From the NCBI RefSeq assembly GCF_029051725.1, contig NZ_JAACFU010000001.1, positions 620,001 through 684,000 on the forward strand: a stretch of DNA of 64,000 nucleotides. Direction: 5' to 3'. Source of the stretch: Bradyrhizobium sp. CSS354. GTDB lineage: Bacteria; Pseudomonadota; Alphaproteobacteria; Rhizobiales; Xanthobacteraceae. Below are positions 8,426 to 17,067 of this stretch, piece after piece. The position numbers were made by a program, and so were the translations under genes. Under the pieces are notes generated by a model, which searched no databases, had not been told where the DNA came from, and saw nothing but the letters and a program-made list of their open reading frames with translations. The number at the start of each line of letters is the position of its first letter. Position 1 is the stretch's first letter.

Positions 8426-9304
8426 CTATGCGAGCTTGACGTCAGGCTCCGCGCGACCGCGCGCGGAGGCCTCCAACAGGAAGGTGCGGCCTGCTTGCGG
8501 ATCGGCGGCACGTGCCGCCGCATCCATGTCCTGCCAGGCCGAGGTGACGAGAAGACGCGACAGATCGGGGCCGACAAAAGCGGGGCAGCTCGCCTGCTTT
8601 GCCGGCACGCTCATCGAGCGCAGGCGCTCGCCTTGCGGAGAGTAGACGTCGATACGGCTCGCGCCCCAGCAGGCGTTCCAGATGTTTCCGTCGGCGTCGC
8701 ACACCGAACCATCGAGGCCGCCGCTACCGGTGTGGCGCAGCAGCACTTCCGGCTCGCCGCGCGGCAGGCCGGTCGTGGGATTGAGCGGCACCGCGTAGAG
8801 CACCGCGCGCGCGGTGTCGGCGAAGTAGCCGGTGGCGCCATCGGGCGAGAAGCAGATCGAGTTGGGAATGCTGATGCGCGGAAACAGGATCGATATCTCG
8901 CCGTGATGGAACGCGTAGATCGCCCCTGCCCCTGCTTCCGCCTTTCGGCCCATGGTGCCGATCCAGAACGTGCCGGAGGGATGCACGCGGGCATCGTTGG
9001 AGCGGGTCGCGTGATTGTCGGCTTCGAGCGGACAGAACAGCGTCATCGCGCCGTCGGCGATTATGCGGATATAGAGGCCGTCTTCCGCGACGATCAACTG
9101 CCGTTCGGCGTCGATCCGCCCAAGTGCGCTGGCCATCCGGCCCAGCGCATGAACGCGAATGCTGCCGGTGCCGAGCTGCGCCTCGAACAATCGCCCCTCA
9201 CGGATATCGAACCACCAGGCCGTGTCCGTGGTCACATCATAGGTTGGCCCCTCGCCGAGATGGCAGGGATCGTCTGAAAGAACCGAGGTCGCCACCTGTT
9301 CCAT
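8426..9304 (-). CDS. SMP-30/gluconolactonase-family sugar lactonase
   Basis: A 292-residue six-bladed beta-propeller of the SGL/SMP-30 family. Metal-ligand positions fit LGEGP (Glu near 18), RSNDARVHPSGTFWIGTMGR (Asn in the middle) and GGLDGSVCDADGNIW (Asp near 200). It should open the lactone made by the adjacent sugar dehydrogenase to galactonate or arabinonate. The ATG at 9304 has a strong GAGGAGG site and overlaps the stop of the upstream mutarotase gene by one base, which argues against the longer frame to 9427. Confidence 0.88.
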   Translation of the reverse strand: MEQVATSVLSDDPCHLGEGPTYDVTTDTAWWFDIREGRLFEAQLGTGSIRVHALGRMASALGRIDAERQLIVAEDGLYIRIIADGAMTLFCPLEADNHATRSNDARVHPSGTFWIGTMGRKAEAGAGAIYAFHHGEISILFPRISIPNSICFSPDGATGYFADTARAVLYAVPLNPTTGLPRGEPEVLLRHTGSGGLDGSVCDADGNIWNACWGASRIDVYSPQGERLRSMSVPAKQASCPAFVGPDLSRLLVTSAWQDMDAAARAADPQAGRTFLLEASARGRAEPDVKLA

Positions 9305-10380
9305 CAGGACCTCCTCACCGCAAAGCGATAGACCGTATGATGGCGGTAGACCTCGCCGGGCGCTAGGCGCGGGCTCGGGAAATCCGGCCGGTTCGGTGCA
9401 TCCGGCCAGATATGCGGCTCCAGGCACATGGCGTCCGACTGCCGGTACAGCTTGCCACCCTTGCCCGAGATCGTGCCGTCAAGATAATTACCCGAATAGA
9501 CCTGCAGACCGGGCTGATCGGTGAACAGCTCCATGATGCGCCCCGAGCGCGGCGCCTCCAGTCGCGCCGCGAGCGCAAGCTTGCCGTCGCGCGCGAGACA
9601 GTAGGTATGGTCGTAGCCCCTGCCGTTGCGCAATTGCTGGTCGCTCTCGCGGATGCGCTCGCCGACGGGCCGCGGCTCGCGGAAGTCGAACGGCGTGCTG
9701 GCAACGCTGCGCGGCGGCTCGGGCAACGGAATGGCGGTGGGATCGATCGCCAGGAAATGCCCGGCCGCGACCGTCAGCTGATGATCGAGAATTGGCGTGC
9801 CTGATGTCGCGCCTTCCAGATTGAAGAAGCTGTGGTTGGTCAGGTTGACGATGGTCGGCCGGTCGGTCCGCGCCTCCATACGAAGCGACAACTCAGTCGG
9901 GCCGGTGACGCGATAGGTCAGGCGAACGTCGAGACGACCGGGATAGTTCTCTTCGCCGTGCGGGCTGACATAGGTCAGCGTGACCGCAGGTTCGGCGCCG
10001 CCGTCGATCTCCGCAATGTCCCAGAGCTTGCGATCGAAGCCGTCGAGACCACCATGCAGCGCGTTCGGACCGTTGTTGACGGGAAGCTGCACCGCCTCGC
10101 CGTCCAACGAAAATTGCCCGTTGGCGATGCGATTGGCGTAGCGGCCGACGGTGGCACCGAAGAACTTTCGCTCGGCGAGATAGCCGGCGAATGTGTCATG
10201 GCCGAGCACGATGTCCTCGTAGCTCCCCTTGGCATCCGGCGCGATCAGCGCCTGGATCACCGCGCCATGGGTGATGATGCGCGCCTCGAACCCGCCCTCT
10301 CCGCGCAGCACGATGCGCTCCACCTTGCGGCCGTCCGGCAGCGTTCCGAAGATGTCTTTTTCTGTTTTCGATCCAGCCAT
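9304..10380 (-). CDS. galM: Aldose 1-epimerase (mutarotase)
   Basis: A 358-residue galactose-mutarotase-like protein. Catalytic histidines fit NALHGGLDGFD and LTNHSFFNLEG, and the catalytic glutamate fits APGEVYRHH near the C-terminus. It interconverts alpha and beta anomers so that the dehydrogenase receives its preferred form. The ATG at 10380 follows the upstream stop within a few bases; a TTG two codons earlier is an alternative. The position between dehydrogenase and lactonase genes supports a galactose/arabinose role. Confidence 0.9.
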   Translation of the reverse strand: MAGSKTEKDIFGTLPDGRKVERIVLRGEGGFEARIITHGAVIQALIAPDAKGSYEDIVLGHDTFAGYLAERKFFGATVGRYANRIANGQFSLDGEAVQLPVNNGPNALHGGLDGFDRKLWDIAEIDGGAEPAVTLTYVSPHGEENYPGRLDVRLTYRVTGPTELSLRMEARTDRPTIVNLTNHSFFNLEGATSGTPILDHQLTVAAGHFLAIDPTAIPLPEPPRSVASTPFDFREPRPVGERIRESDQQLRNGRGYDHTYCLARDGKLALAARLEAPRSGRIMELFTDQPGLQVYSGNYLDGTISGKGGKLYRQSDAMCLEPHIWPDAPNRPDFPSPRLAPGEVYRHHTVYRFAVRRS

Positions 10381-10382
10381 GA

Positions 10383-11309
10383 TCAATCCACAAACGGTTC
10401 GACGATCGTGCGCCTGCCGAGCAGGAAGGCGTCCGCAACGAGACGAAGCGGCGCCAGATCGACGTCGCTCGCGCCCGTCGCGGCGAGCGTGACGAAGCGC
10501 CGGTAAAGCTCCCGATATTCCTCATCGGGCGCCTCGGCAACGGTCCTGCCATCGATCGCCATGATCCGGCCGCCGCGGGATAGCGTCATCCGGCCCTCGT
10601 CGGTTTCGACGAGGATATCCCAGCTCTGCGGTCCGGTCTGGCGGAAATCGAACTCGGCGGTCACAGGCAGGCCGCCAAGGTCGGTCAGCGTCAGCTTCGC
10701 GGCGATCGGCGCCTGGCGATTGGCGGGGAAGGCGAGCTCGGCCGAGGTGACGAACACGGGCTTCGGCAGGATCCTGGTCAAAATCGACAGCGCATTGATG
10801 CCGGGATCGAACACCCCGAGCCCGCCCGGCTCCCAGATCCACGCCTGCCCGGGATGCCAGACGCGGACGTCCTCCTTCCAATTGATATGGACGGAGGTGA
10901 TCCGCCGCGCGGCGAGCCACTCGCGCGCCGGCTCGACCGCCGGTGCATGGCGCGAATGCCAAGTCGCGAATAACGTTCGCTTGGCCTCACCCGCCATCGC
11001 GATCAACGGATCGAGCTCGGCAACACCGGCGCCGGGCGGCTTCTCCAGCATCACATGCTTGCCGGCCCTGAGGGCTGCGACGGCCTGGGCGCGGCGCACT
11101 TGAGGCGGCGTGCAGAGCGACACCGCGTCGATCGGCGGACCTTTTTCCAGCAGCTCTTCGATGGTCGCGAAATGCGGCAGATCGGGCAGCGAGGCATTGC
11201 GGCTGGCGATGGCGGCCAGCGTCGCGCCGGGAACTGCTGCGATGGCGCCGACATGCTGGTCCCGCGCGATCTTGCCGAAGCCGACGATGGCGATGCGAAG
11301 TTCAGTCAC
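10383..11309 (-). CDS. Gfo/Idh/MocA-family sugar 1-dehydrogenase (galactose/arabinose type)
   Basis: A 308-residue oxidoreductase. The Rossmann motif is GFGKIARDQH near residue 11 and the family EKP motif appears as MLEKPPG. Length and sequence resemble the NAD(P)-dependent L-arabinose/D-galactose 1-dehydrogenases of Azospirillum and Pseudomonas, which form the 1,4-lactone. Its ATG overlaps the upstream gntR stop by four bases. Neighbouring mutarotase, lactonase and two sugar transporters fit. The exact sugar cannot be read from the sequence. Confidence 0.82.
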   Translation of the reverse strand: MTELRIAIVGFGKIARDQHVGAIAAVPGATLAAIASRNASLPDLPHFATIEELLEKGPPIDAVSLCTPPQVRRAQAVAALRAGKHVMLEKPPGAGVAELDPLIAMAGEAKRTLFATWHSRHAPAVEPAREWLAARRITSVHINWKEDVRVWHPGQAWIWEPGGLGVFDPGINALSILTRILPKPVFVTSAELAFPANRQAPIAAKLTLTDLGGLPVTAEFDFRQTGPQSWDILVETDEGRMTLSRGGRIMAIDGRTVAEAPDEEYRELYRRFVTLAATGASDVDLAPLRLVADAFLLGRRTIVEPFVD

Positions 11310-12085
11310 GATCTTTCTCCAGCTTCCGCGGACGGCAGCGCTTCGGCCGGTACAGTCTCGATCACTGCCCCCTCATGGCGGCGCATGCCGTTGTGAATGA
11401 CGTAGACCATCGCCTCCGACGCCGTCGCGGCATCACCGGCGGCGATGGCATCGACGATCTTCTGATGCCAGAGCAGAACGGTGTCGCGGTCTTCCGGTTC
11501 GACCGGTGCGCTGAGCAGGAATGAGGCGCGCAGCGCAGCCTCGATGACGTGCCCGATCGAGCGCATGAACAGATTTCCGGACGCCCGCGCTACACCGACA
11601 TGAAGCGCTAGGTCGGCATCGGCAAAGCCGACGGAGTCGGAAGCTTCAAGTCGCATCCGCTCCATGCAGCGGTGCAACTCGGCGACATCCTGCTCCGACC
11701 GCTGCGCGGCCGCCAGCATCGCCGCGCGCGGCTCGACCGCCAGACGGATCTCGGCGAGGTCGTTGAGGAAGCGCTTGTCGATCCCGGCGTCCAGGTGCCA
11801 GGCCAGCACGTCGGCGTCGAACATGTTCCAGGCAGCGCGCTCGCGCACCACAGTGCCGACTCGCGCCTTGGTGGTGAGCAGGCCCTTGGCCACCAGTGTC
11901 TTCACGCTCTCGCGCAGCACCGGCCGCGACACGCCGAACATCGCGATCATCTCGGCATCGCCGGGCAGCCGCGTCCCCTCCGCGTAACGGCCGGCGATGA
12001 TGTCAACGCCGATCGAACGGGCCACCTCCGCGTGATTGGAGTGCGCCCGGCGCGTCGGGATGACGAGGATGCGCGAGGTGGTCAT
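11306..12085 (-). CDS. GntR-family (FadR/FCD subfamily) transcriptional regulator of the sugar operon
   Basis: A 259-residue regulator. An N-terminal winged helix (about residues 20-85, with TRLPGDAEMIAMFGVSRPVLRESVKTL) is followed by a helical FCD effector domain (about 100-235) with the conserved D/H metal-ligand pattern. It is embedded in the operon, overlapping yjfF and the dehydrogenase by ATGA junctions. It probably senses a sugar acid or keto-deoxy intermediate. The 19-bp palindrome at 16787-16805, ahead of ytfQ, is the best operator candidate. Confidence 0.88.
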   Translation of the reverse strand: MTTSRILVIPTRRAHSNHAEVARSIGVDIIAGRYAEGTRLPGDAEMIAMFGVSRPVLRESVKTLVAKGLLTTKARVGTVVRERAAWNMFDADVLAWHLDAGIDKRFLNDLAEIRLAVEPRAAMLAAAQRSEQDVAELHRCMERMRLEASDSVGFADADLALHVGVARASGNLFMRSIGHVIEAALRASFLLSAPVEPEDRDTVLLWHQKIVDAIAAGDAATASEAMVYVIHNGMRRHEGAVIETVPAEALPSAEAGERS

Positions 12086-13062
12086 GAGACTGCTCCCGCG
12101 CGCTTTGCCACGGGCCGGCGCGCGAGCGCGACCAATCCCTGCTGCAAGGCGATGAAGGCGAACAGCAGCACGCCGGTCGCGATCTTGGTCCACCAGCTCG
12201 ACAGCGTCCCGTCGAAATTGATGTAGGTCTGAATCATGCCCTGGATCAGCACGCCAAGGAAGGTGCCGATCACCGAGCCCTGCCCGCCCGTGAGCAGCGT
12301 GCCGCCGATCACGACGGCCGCGATGGTGTCGAGCTCGACGCCGACGGCGGAGAGCGAGTAGCCGGCGCTGGTGTAGAAGGAGAAGACGATGCCGGCGATG
12401 CCGGCGAGCAGACTCGACAGCATATAGATCTTCACCGTCATCCTGCCGACGGCAACGCCCATCAGGCTCGCGGTCGCCCGGCTGCCGCCGAGCGCATAGA
12501 CATTGGCGCCGAACCGGGTGAGCTGCAGCAGCAAAGCGCCGCCGATCACGATCGCAAGCATGATGATCGCGACCGCCGTCAGCCGTCCACCGCCGGGCAG
12601 TCGCAGTGCAAAGTCCGACACGGTCGAATAGACCGGTGCCGTGATCGGCACCGATTCCGTCGAGAGCAGGAAGCTGGCACCCCGGGCGAGGAACATGCCG
12701 GCGAGCGTCACGATGAAAGGCGGCAGATCGAAGACATGGATGACCGCGCCCATCGCCGCGCCGAAGGCTGCCGAGAGCGCGAGGATGGCGACGAAGGCGA
12801 CCAGGGGCGGCATTCCCCAGCGCTCGATCGCCAGCGCGACGAACACCGTGGTAAAGCCGATCACCGAGCCGACCGAGAGATCGATGCCGCCGGAAATGAT
12901 GACGAAGGTCATGCCGGTCGCGACGATGCCGAGAAAGGCGTTGTCGGTCAGGAGATTGCCGACCACGCGGGTGGACGCGATGTTGGGAAACTGCATCGCG
13001 CAGAGCGCGAATCCCGCGACGAGCACGATCGCCGTGATGAGGACGGGCGGCAGGCCTTTCAT
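12082..13062 (-). CDS. yjfF: Galactofuranose-type ABC transporter permease YjfF
   Basis: A 326-residue BPD_transp_2 permease with about nine hydrophobic segments, the SGGIDLSVGSVIGFTT motif near residues 57-72, DLPPFIVTLAGMFLARG, and YALGGSRATASLMGV. It pairs with YtfT as a heterodimer, as in the E. coli YtfQRT-YjfF system. The ATG at 13062 overlaps the ytfT stop. The open frame running back to 14172 is a shadow over ytfT. Confidence 0.92.
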   Translation of the reverse strand: MKGLPPVLITAIVLVAGFALCAMQFPNIASTRVVGNLLTDNAFLGIVATGMTFVIISGGIDLSVGSVIGFTTVFVALAIERWGMPPLVAFVAILALSAAFGAAMGAVIHVFDLPPFIVTLAGMFLARGASFLLSTESVPITAPVYSTVSDFALRLPGGGRLTAVAIIMLAIVIGGALLLQLTRFGANVYALGGSRATASLMGVAVGRMTVKIYMLSSLLAGIAGIVFSFYTSAGYSLSAVGVELDTIAAVVIGGTLLTGGQGSVIGTFLGVLIQGMIQTYINFDGTLSSWWTKIATGVLLFAFIALQQGLVALARRPVAKRAGAVS

Positions 13063-14051
13063 GCCTTGGTCCTCCGCAGCCGCGTCACCACGTCGGCAAA
13101 GCCGGACAGCTTCGGCGATTGCAGCAGCAGCACGGCGAGCACCACCACCGCCTTGACCAGCAAATTGAACTCCGGCGGATAGCCCGACAGCAGAATCCCG
13201 GTGTTCATGGTCTGGATGATCAGCGCGCCGAGTACGGCCAGCACGAGGCTGAAGCGGCCGCCGAACAGCGAGGTGCCGCCGATCACCACCGCGAGGATGG
13301 CATCGAGCTCGAGCCAGAGGCCGGCATTGTTGGCATCCGCGCCCATGATGTCGGCCGCAGCGATCACGCCGGCAAGCGCAGCGCAAACGCCGCACCAGAC
13401 ATAGACCGCCAAGATCATCGCGCGCGTACCGACGCCGGCAAGCTCGCTCGCCCGCGCATTGCCGCCGGTTGCCTCGATCAGCAATCCGAGTGCCGAGCCG
13501 CGCACCACCGCGCCGGTGAGAATCAACATGCCCAGCGCAATCGCGACCGACACCGGCAGGCCGAGAATAGAGCCATTGCCGAACCAGACCAGATCGGGCG
13601 AGGAGAAGGTCACGATGCGGCCTTCGGTAATGAGCTGGGCGATGCCGCGTCCCGCCACCATCAGGATCAGGGTCGCCACGATCGGCTGCATGCCGAGCAC
13701 CGCGACCAGAAATCCGTTCCACAATCCGCAGATCAGGCCCGCGCCGAGCGCAGCCGCCAGCACCACGGCCAGACTGTGGCTGTCGGCGAGGCTCGCCGCG
13801 ATCGCGCCCGAGATCGCCATCACAGCGCCGACCGACAGATCGATGCCGCGCGTCGCGATCACCAGGACCATGCCCAGCGAGAGCAGCGCCACCGGCGTGC
13901 CGCGGTTGAGCACGTCGATCAGGCTGCCGAACAGACGGCCGTCCTGGAGGCGCAGATCGAAGAATTGCGGCGACACCACGCGATCGACCGCCAGGATGAC
14001 GATCAACGCGAGGATCTGGGCAAGGCCGCGGCGCGGCAACAGCGCGGTCAT
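13059..14051 (-). CDS. ytfT: Galactofuranose-type ABC transporter permease YtfT
   Basis: A 330-residue permease with the TRGIDLSVGAVMAISG motif near residues 67-82, GMQPIVATLILMVAGRG, and EATGGNARASELAGV as the coupling loop. Two non-identical permeases following one double-ATPase gene is the hallmark arrangement of the YtfQRT-YjfF transporter. ATGA overlaps link it to both ytfR and yjfF, implying translational coupling. Confidence 0.92.
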   Translation of the reverse strand: MTALLPRRGLAQILALIVILAVDRVVSPQFFDLRLQDGRLFGSLIDVLNRGTPVALLSLGMVLVIATRGIDLSVGAVMAISGAIAASLADSHSLAVVLAAALGAGLICGLWNGFLVAVLGMQPIVATLILMVAGRGIAQLITEGRIVTFSSPDLVWFGNGSILGLPVSVAIALGMLILTGAVVRGSALGLLIEATGGNARASELAGVGTRAMILAVYVWCGVCAALAGVIAAADIMGADANNAGLWLELDAILAVVIGGTSLFGGRFSLVLAVLGALIIQTMNTGILLSGYPPEFNLLVKAVVVLAVLLLQSPKLSGFADVVTRLRRTKA

Positions 14052-15592
14052 GCACGGCCCTCATGCGCGACACTGGCGCCATCGGCGGCGATGGCGGCGA
14101 GAATGCTGCCGACGTCGATGGCCTCGCCGGCGAGCTCCTCGACATGAGCGCGATCACGCAGCACCACCACACGATCGGAATACGTCACGATCTCGTCGAG
14201 TTCGGAGGAGATCACGAGCAGCGCAAGTCCGTCGTCGCAGAGCTCGCGTATCAGGCGGATGATCTCGGCGTGCGCGCCGACGTCGATGCCGCGGGTCGGC
14301 TCGTCCAGCACGAGCAGCCGCGGCGAGGTCGCAAGCCACCGTGCCAGCAGCACCTTCTGCTGATTGCCGCCGGACAGCAGGCCGACGGGACGGTCCGGAT
14401 CGGGCGGGCGAATGTCGAGCATCTTGACGTAACGGCTTGCGATCTCGTCCTGCTCGCGTCGCGACAGCGGCCGATGCAGACCGCGCTTGGCCTGGAGCGC
14501 CAGCACGATGTTCTCGCGCACGGTGAGCTCGGCGACGATGCCGTCGGTCTTGCGCTCCTCCGGGCAATAGCCAAAGCCGTGGCGCACGCCGTCGCGCGGC
14601 GACTGAAGCCGGACAGGCGCGCCTTCCACCCTCGCCTGTCCGCGATCGGGGCGCTCGGCGCCGAACACCAGCCGCGCCGTCTCGGTCCGGCCCGAGCCGA
14701 GTAAGCCGGCGAGACCGACGACCTCGCCATGGCGCAGCTCGAGATTGAACGGCGCGACATAGCCGGCCTTGCCGTAACCCTCGAAGCTCGCACAGACTTC
14801 ACGCGCCGTCTGTGCACCTGCCGATGCCCGCGCGCTGGTGGTCTCGGCCAACTCGCGGCCGAGCATCATCCGGATCAGCTCGAGCCGCGACAGCGACGCG
14901 GTCTCCCGCTCGCCGACCAGGCGACCATTTCGCAAAACGGTGATGCGATCGGATATCTCGTAGACCTGGTCGAGGAAATGGCTGACGAAGACGATGCCAA
15001 TGCCGCGCTTGGCGAGCTGGCGCATGATACCGAACAGGATCTCGACCTCATGGCGATCGAGGCTCGCGGTCGGCTCGTCCAGGATCAGCACGCGCGCCGA
15101 GAGATCGACGGCGCGCGCAATCGCGGTGACGTGCTGGATCGCCACCGAATAATTGCCAAGCGGCGCTGATACGTCGATGTCGAGGCCGAAATCCGCGAGC
15201 AGCGCTTTGGCGCGGCGGCGCATCTCGCCCTCCCGCACGACGCCGAAGCGCATCGGTTGCCGGTCGAGGAACAGGTTCTGGGCCACCGAGAGATTCGGCA
15301 GCAGATTGACCTCCTGGTAGACCGTGGCGATGCCGGCCTGAAGCGCCGCCTTGGCCGAGCGCGGCGCGACCTCTTCGCCGCCGATCCTGACGATGCCGGC
15401 ATCGCGCTGGAACACGCCGGTGATCACCTTGATCAGCGTGGACTTGCCGGCGCCGTTCTCACCGAGCAGCGCATGGATCTCGCCGGCGCGAAGCGTGAAG
15501 TCGACCTCCTGCAACGCACGCACAGCACCAAAGCTCTTGCTGATCCCGCGCACCTCCAGCAGGGAAGCAGCGGAATCCGGGCTGTTCTCCAT
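14048..15592 (-). CDS. ytfR: Galactofuranose-type ABC transporter ATP-binding protein YtfR
   Basis: A 514-residue double ABC ATPase. The first domain has GENGAGKST and LILDEPTASLDRHE; the second has the usual degenerate GLLGSGRTE, then LLSGGNQQKVLLARWL and LVLDEPTRGIDVG. I chose the ATG at 15592, preceded by GGGAGTGA at good spacing; the frame stays open 32 codons further upstream without a good site. It lies 119 bp after ytfQ and overlaps ytfT by four bases. Confidence 0.93.
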   Translation of the reverse strand: MENSPDSAASLLEVRGISKSFGAVRALQEVDFTLRAGEIHALLGENGAGKSTLIKVITGVFQRDAGIVRIGGEEVAPRSAKAALQAGIATVYQEVNLLPNLSVAQNLFLDRQPMRFGVVREGEMRRRAKALLADFGLDIDVSAPLGNYSVAIQHVTAIARAVDLSARVLILDEPTASLDRHEVEILFGIMRQLAKRGIGIVFVSHFLDQVYEISDRITVLRNGRLVGERETASLSRLELIRMMLGRELAETTSARASAGAQTAREVCASFEGYGKAGYVAPFNLELRHGEVVGLAGLLGSGRTETARLVFGAERPDRGQARVEGAPVRLQSPRDGVRHGFGYCPEERKTDGIVAELTVRENIVLALQAKRGLHRPLSRREQDEIASRYVKMLDIRPPDPDRPVGLLSGGNQQKVLLARWLATSPRLLVLDEPTRGIDVGAHAEIIRLIRELCDDGLALLVISSELDEIVTYSDRVVVLRDRAHVEELAGEAIDVGSILAAIAADGASVAHEGRA

Positions 15593-15711
15593 GACAAATT
15601 CACTCCCAGCGGCGCCCGCTGTCGATGCGGACACGGAACCTGTTCGTACGCAGCAGTTTCGAAGGGGATCGCCGGACTGCCGAAACACGGCGGCCCGGCG
15701 ACGTCCTCGCC

Positions 15712-16677
15712 TCAGTAACCGAGGCCCTTCTTGCTGTCGTAGATCTTCTGCGGATCATCGGTGGCGGTGTAGAGCTTGGATTCCGTCTGGATCCATTTCG
15801 GCGGAACAGTGCCCTTGGCCTTGAAGGCCGCGATGGCATCGAGCGCGGGACCCGCCATGTTCGGAGTCAGCTCGACCGTGGCATTGGCTTCGCCGGCCAC
15901 CATCGCCTTGAAGATGTCGGGGACCGCGTCGATCGAGACGGTGAGGATCTCCTTGCCCGGCTTGAGGCCGGCTTCCTTCATCGCCTGGATCGCGCCGACC
16001 ATCATGTCGTCGTTGTGCGCATAGACCGCGCAGATCGACTTGCCGCCGCCTTCGGCCTTGATGAAGCTTTCCATCACTTCCTTGCCCTTGGCGCGGGTGA
16101 AGTCGCCGGTCTGGCTGCGCACCACCTTCAGGTTCGCATGCTTGGCGATGGCGGCGTCAAAACCCTTCTTGCGGTTGGCGGCGACGCTCGCGCCGACCGT
16201 GCCCTGCAATTCGACGATGTTGCAGACCTTGGCTCCGACGGTCTTCGCCAGCCAGTCGCCGGCGACCTCGCCTTCGTGCACGCTGTCGGAGGTCACGGCG
16301 GTGAGATAGAGCTCCTTGCCGGACGGATCGATGTCGCGGTCGAGCAGCACGACCGGGATCTTGGCCTCCTTGGCTTCCTTCAGCACCGAGTCCCAGCCGG
16401 TCGAGACGACGGGCGCGAGGAAGATCGCATCGACATTCTGCGCGATGAAGGAGCGGATCGCCTTGATCTGGTTCTCCTGCTTCTGCTGCGCGTCGGCGAT
16501 CTTGAGATTGACCTTGCGCTTGGTGGCCTCCTGCTTGGAGACCGAGGTCTCGGCCGCGCGCCAGCCGGATTCCGATCCGATCTGCGAGAAGCCGATGGTG
16601 AGCTCGGCGGCGTTCGCCGGCAGCGCGAGCAGCAACGCGGCCGTGGCGCTGGCCGCAAAGAGGGCTTTGAGGATCAT
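15712..16677 (-). CDS. ytfQ: Periplasmic galactofuranose-type sugar-binding protein YtfQ
   Basis: A 321-residue Peripla_BP_4 protein with a signal peptide (about residues 1-24, ending PANAAE), then LTIGFSQIGSESGWRAAETSV as in YtfQ. The later segments LLDRDIDPSG and CAVYAHNDDMMVGAIQAMKEAG contain typical sugar-contact positions. The ATG at 16677 has GGGAGA upstream. It is the first gene of the proposed 11-gene operon; the 119-bp gap to ytfR is common after binding-protein genes, which are expressed more strongly. Confidence 0.92.
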   Translation of the reverse strand: MILKALFAASATAALLLALPANAAELTIGFSQIGSESGWRAAETSVSKQEATKRKVNLKIADAQQKQENQIKAIRSFIAQNVDAIFLAPVVSTGWDSVLKEAKEAKIPVVLLDRDIDPSGKELYLTAVTSDSVHEGEVAGDWLAKTVGAKVCNIVELQGTVGASVAANRKKGFDAAIAKHANLKVVRSQTGDFTRAKGKEVMESFIKAEGGGKSICAVYAHNDDMMVGAIQAMKEAGLKPGKEILTVSIDAVPDIFKAMVAGEANATVELTPNMAGPALDAIAAFKAKGTVPPKWIQTESKLYTATDDPQKIYDSKKGLGY

Positions 16678-16786
16678 CAGGCGTATCTCCCAAAATGTTA
16701 TCCGGGGCGCCAGTTGGTAGCATCGCACCCGCAGGCCGACCTTTGAGGCGGCGGGAGGGACTATTTCACGGAAGTTTGGTTCCGAC

Positions 16787-16805
16787 TAGTCATATTATCT
16801 GACTA
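16787..16805. promoter_or_regulatory. Candidate GntR operator upstream of ytfQ
   Basis: TAGTCATATTATCTGACTA is a 19-bp near-perfect palindrome (8 of 9 arm pairs), AT-rich in a GC-rich setting, 110 bp upstream of the ytfQ ATG. Length and symmetry suit a FadR-type dimer; the regulator at 11306-12085 is the obvious candidate. Binding is inferred. Confidence 0.6.
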
Positions 16806-16920
16806 TTCGCTCGGGACATCGCAGTTGGCAGGGCGGTCATCGTATGACACGCCAAGCGCGATTTTGTTCCGCGGATGCAACGGGAAGATGAACGAGATGA
16901 TGTGGCTTCGCCAGCGCCAC

Positions 16921-17011
16921 ATCGTCATGGCCGGGCTTGTCCCGGCCATCCACGGCTTTGCCATGCAGGACCAAGAACGTCGATGCCCGGGACAAGCCCG
17001 GGCATGACGAC
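16921..17011. repeat. Composite palindromic repeat (GGCCGGG family)
   Basis: Two hairpins, 16921-16954 and 16978-17011, are each self-complementary around CCGGGCTTGTCCCGG-like cores. They are also inverted copies of each other, so the unit is a palindrome of palindromes. The left hairpin matches the element at 7201-7233. The rest of the 390-bp gap 16678-17067 holds the operator at 16787-16805 and nothing else I can support. Confidence 0.8.
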
Positions 17012-17067
17012 CTTCTCCTGATTTCGATGTGCAATCGCCCGCTGTCGGCGGGGCAACATGCTGGCCG

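Noticed and set aside
12082..14172. 696-codon frame as a giant permease fusion
   Set aside because: Its first half overlaps ytfT in another frame; only the part from 13062 is a permease.
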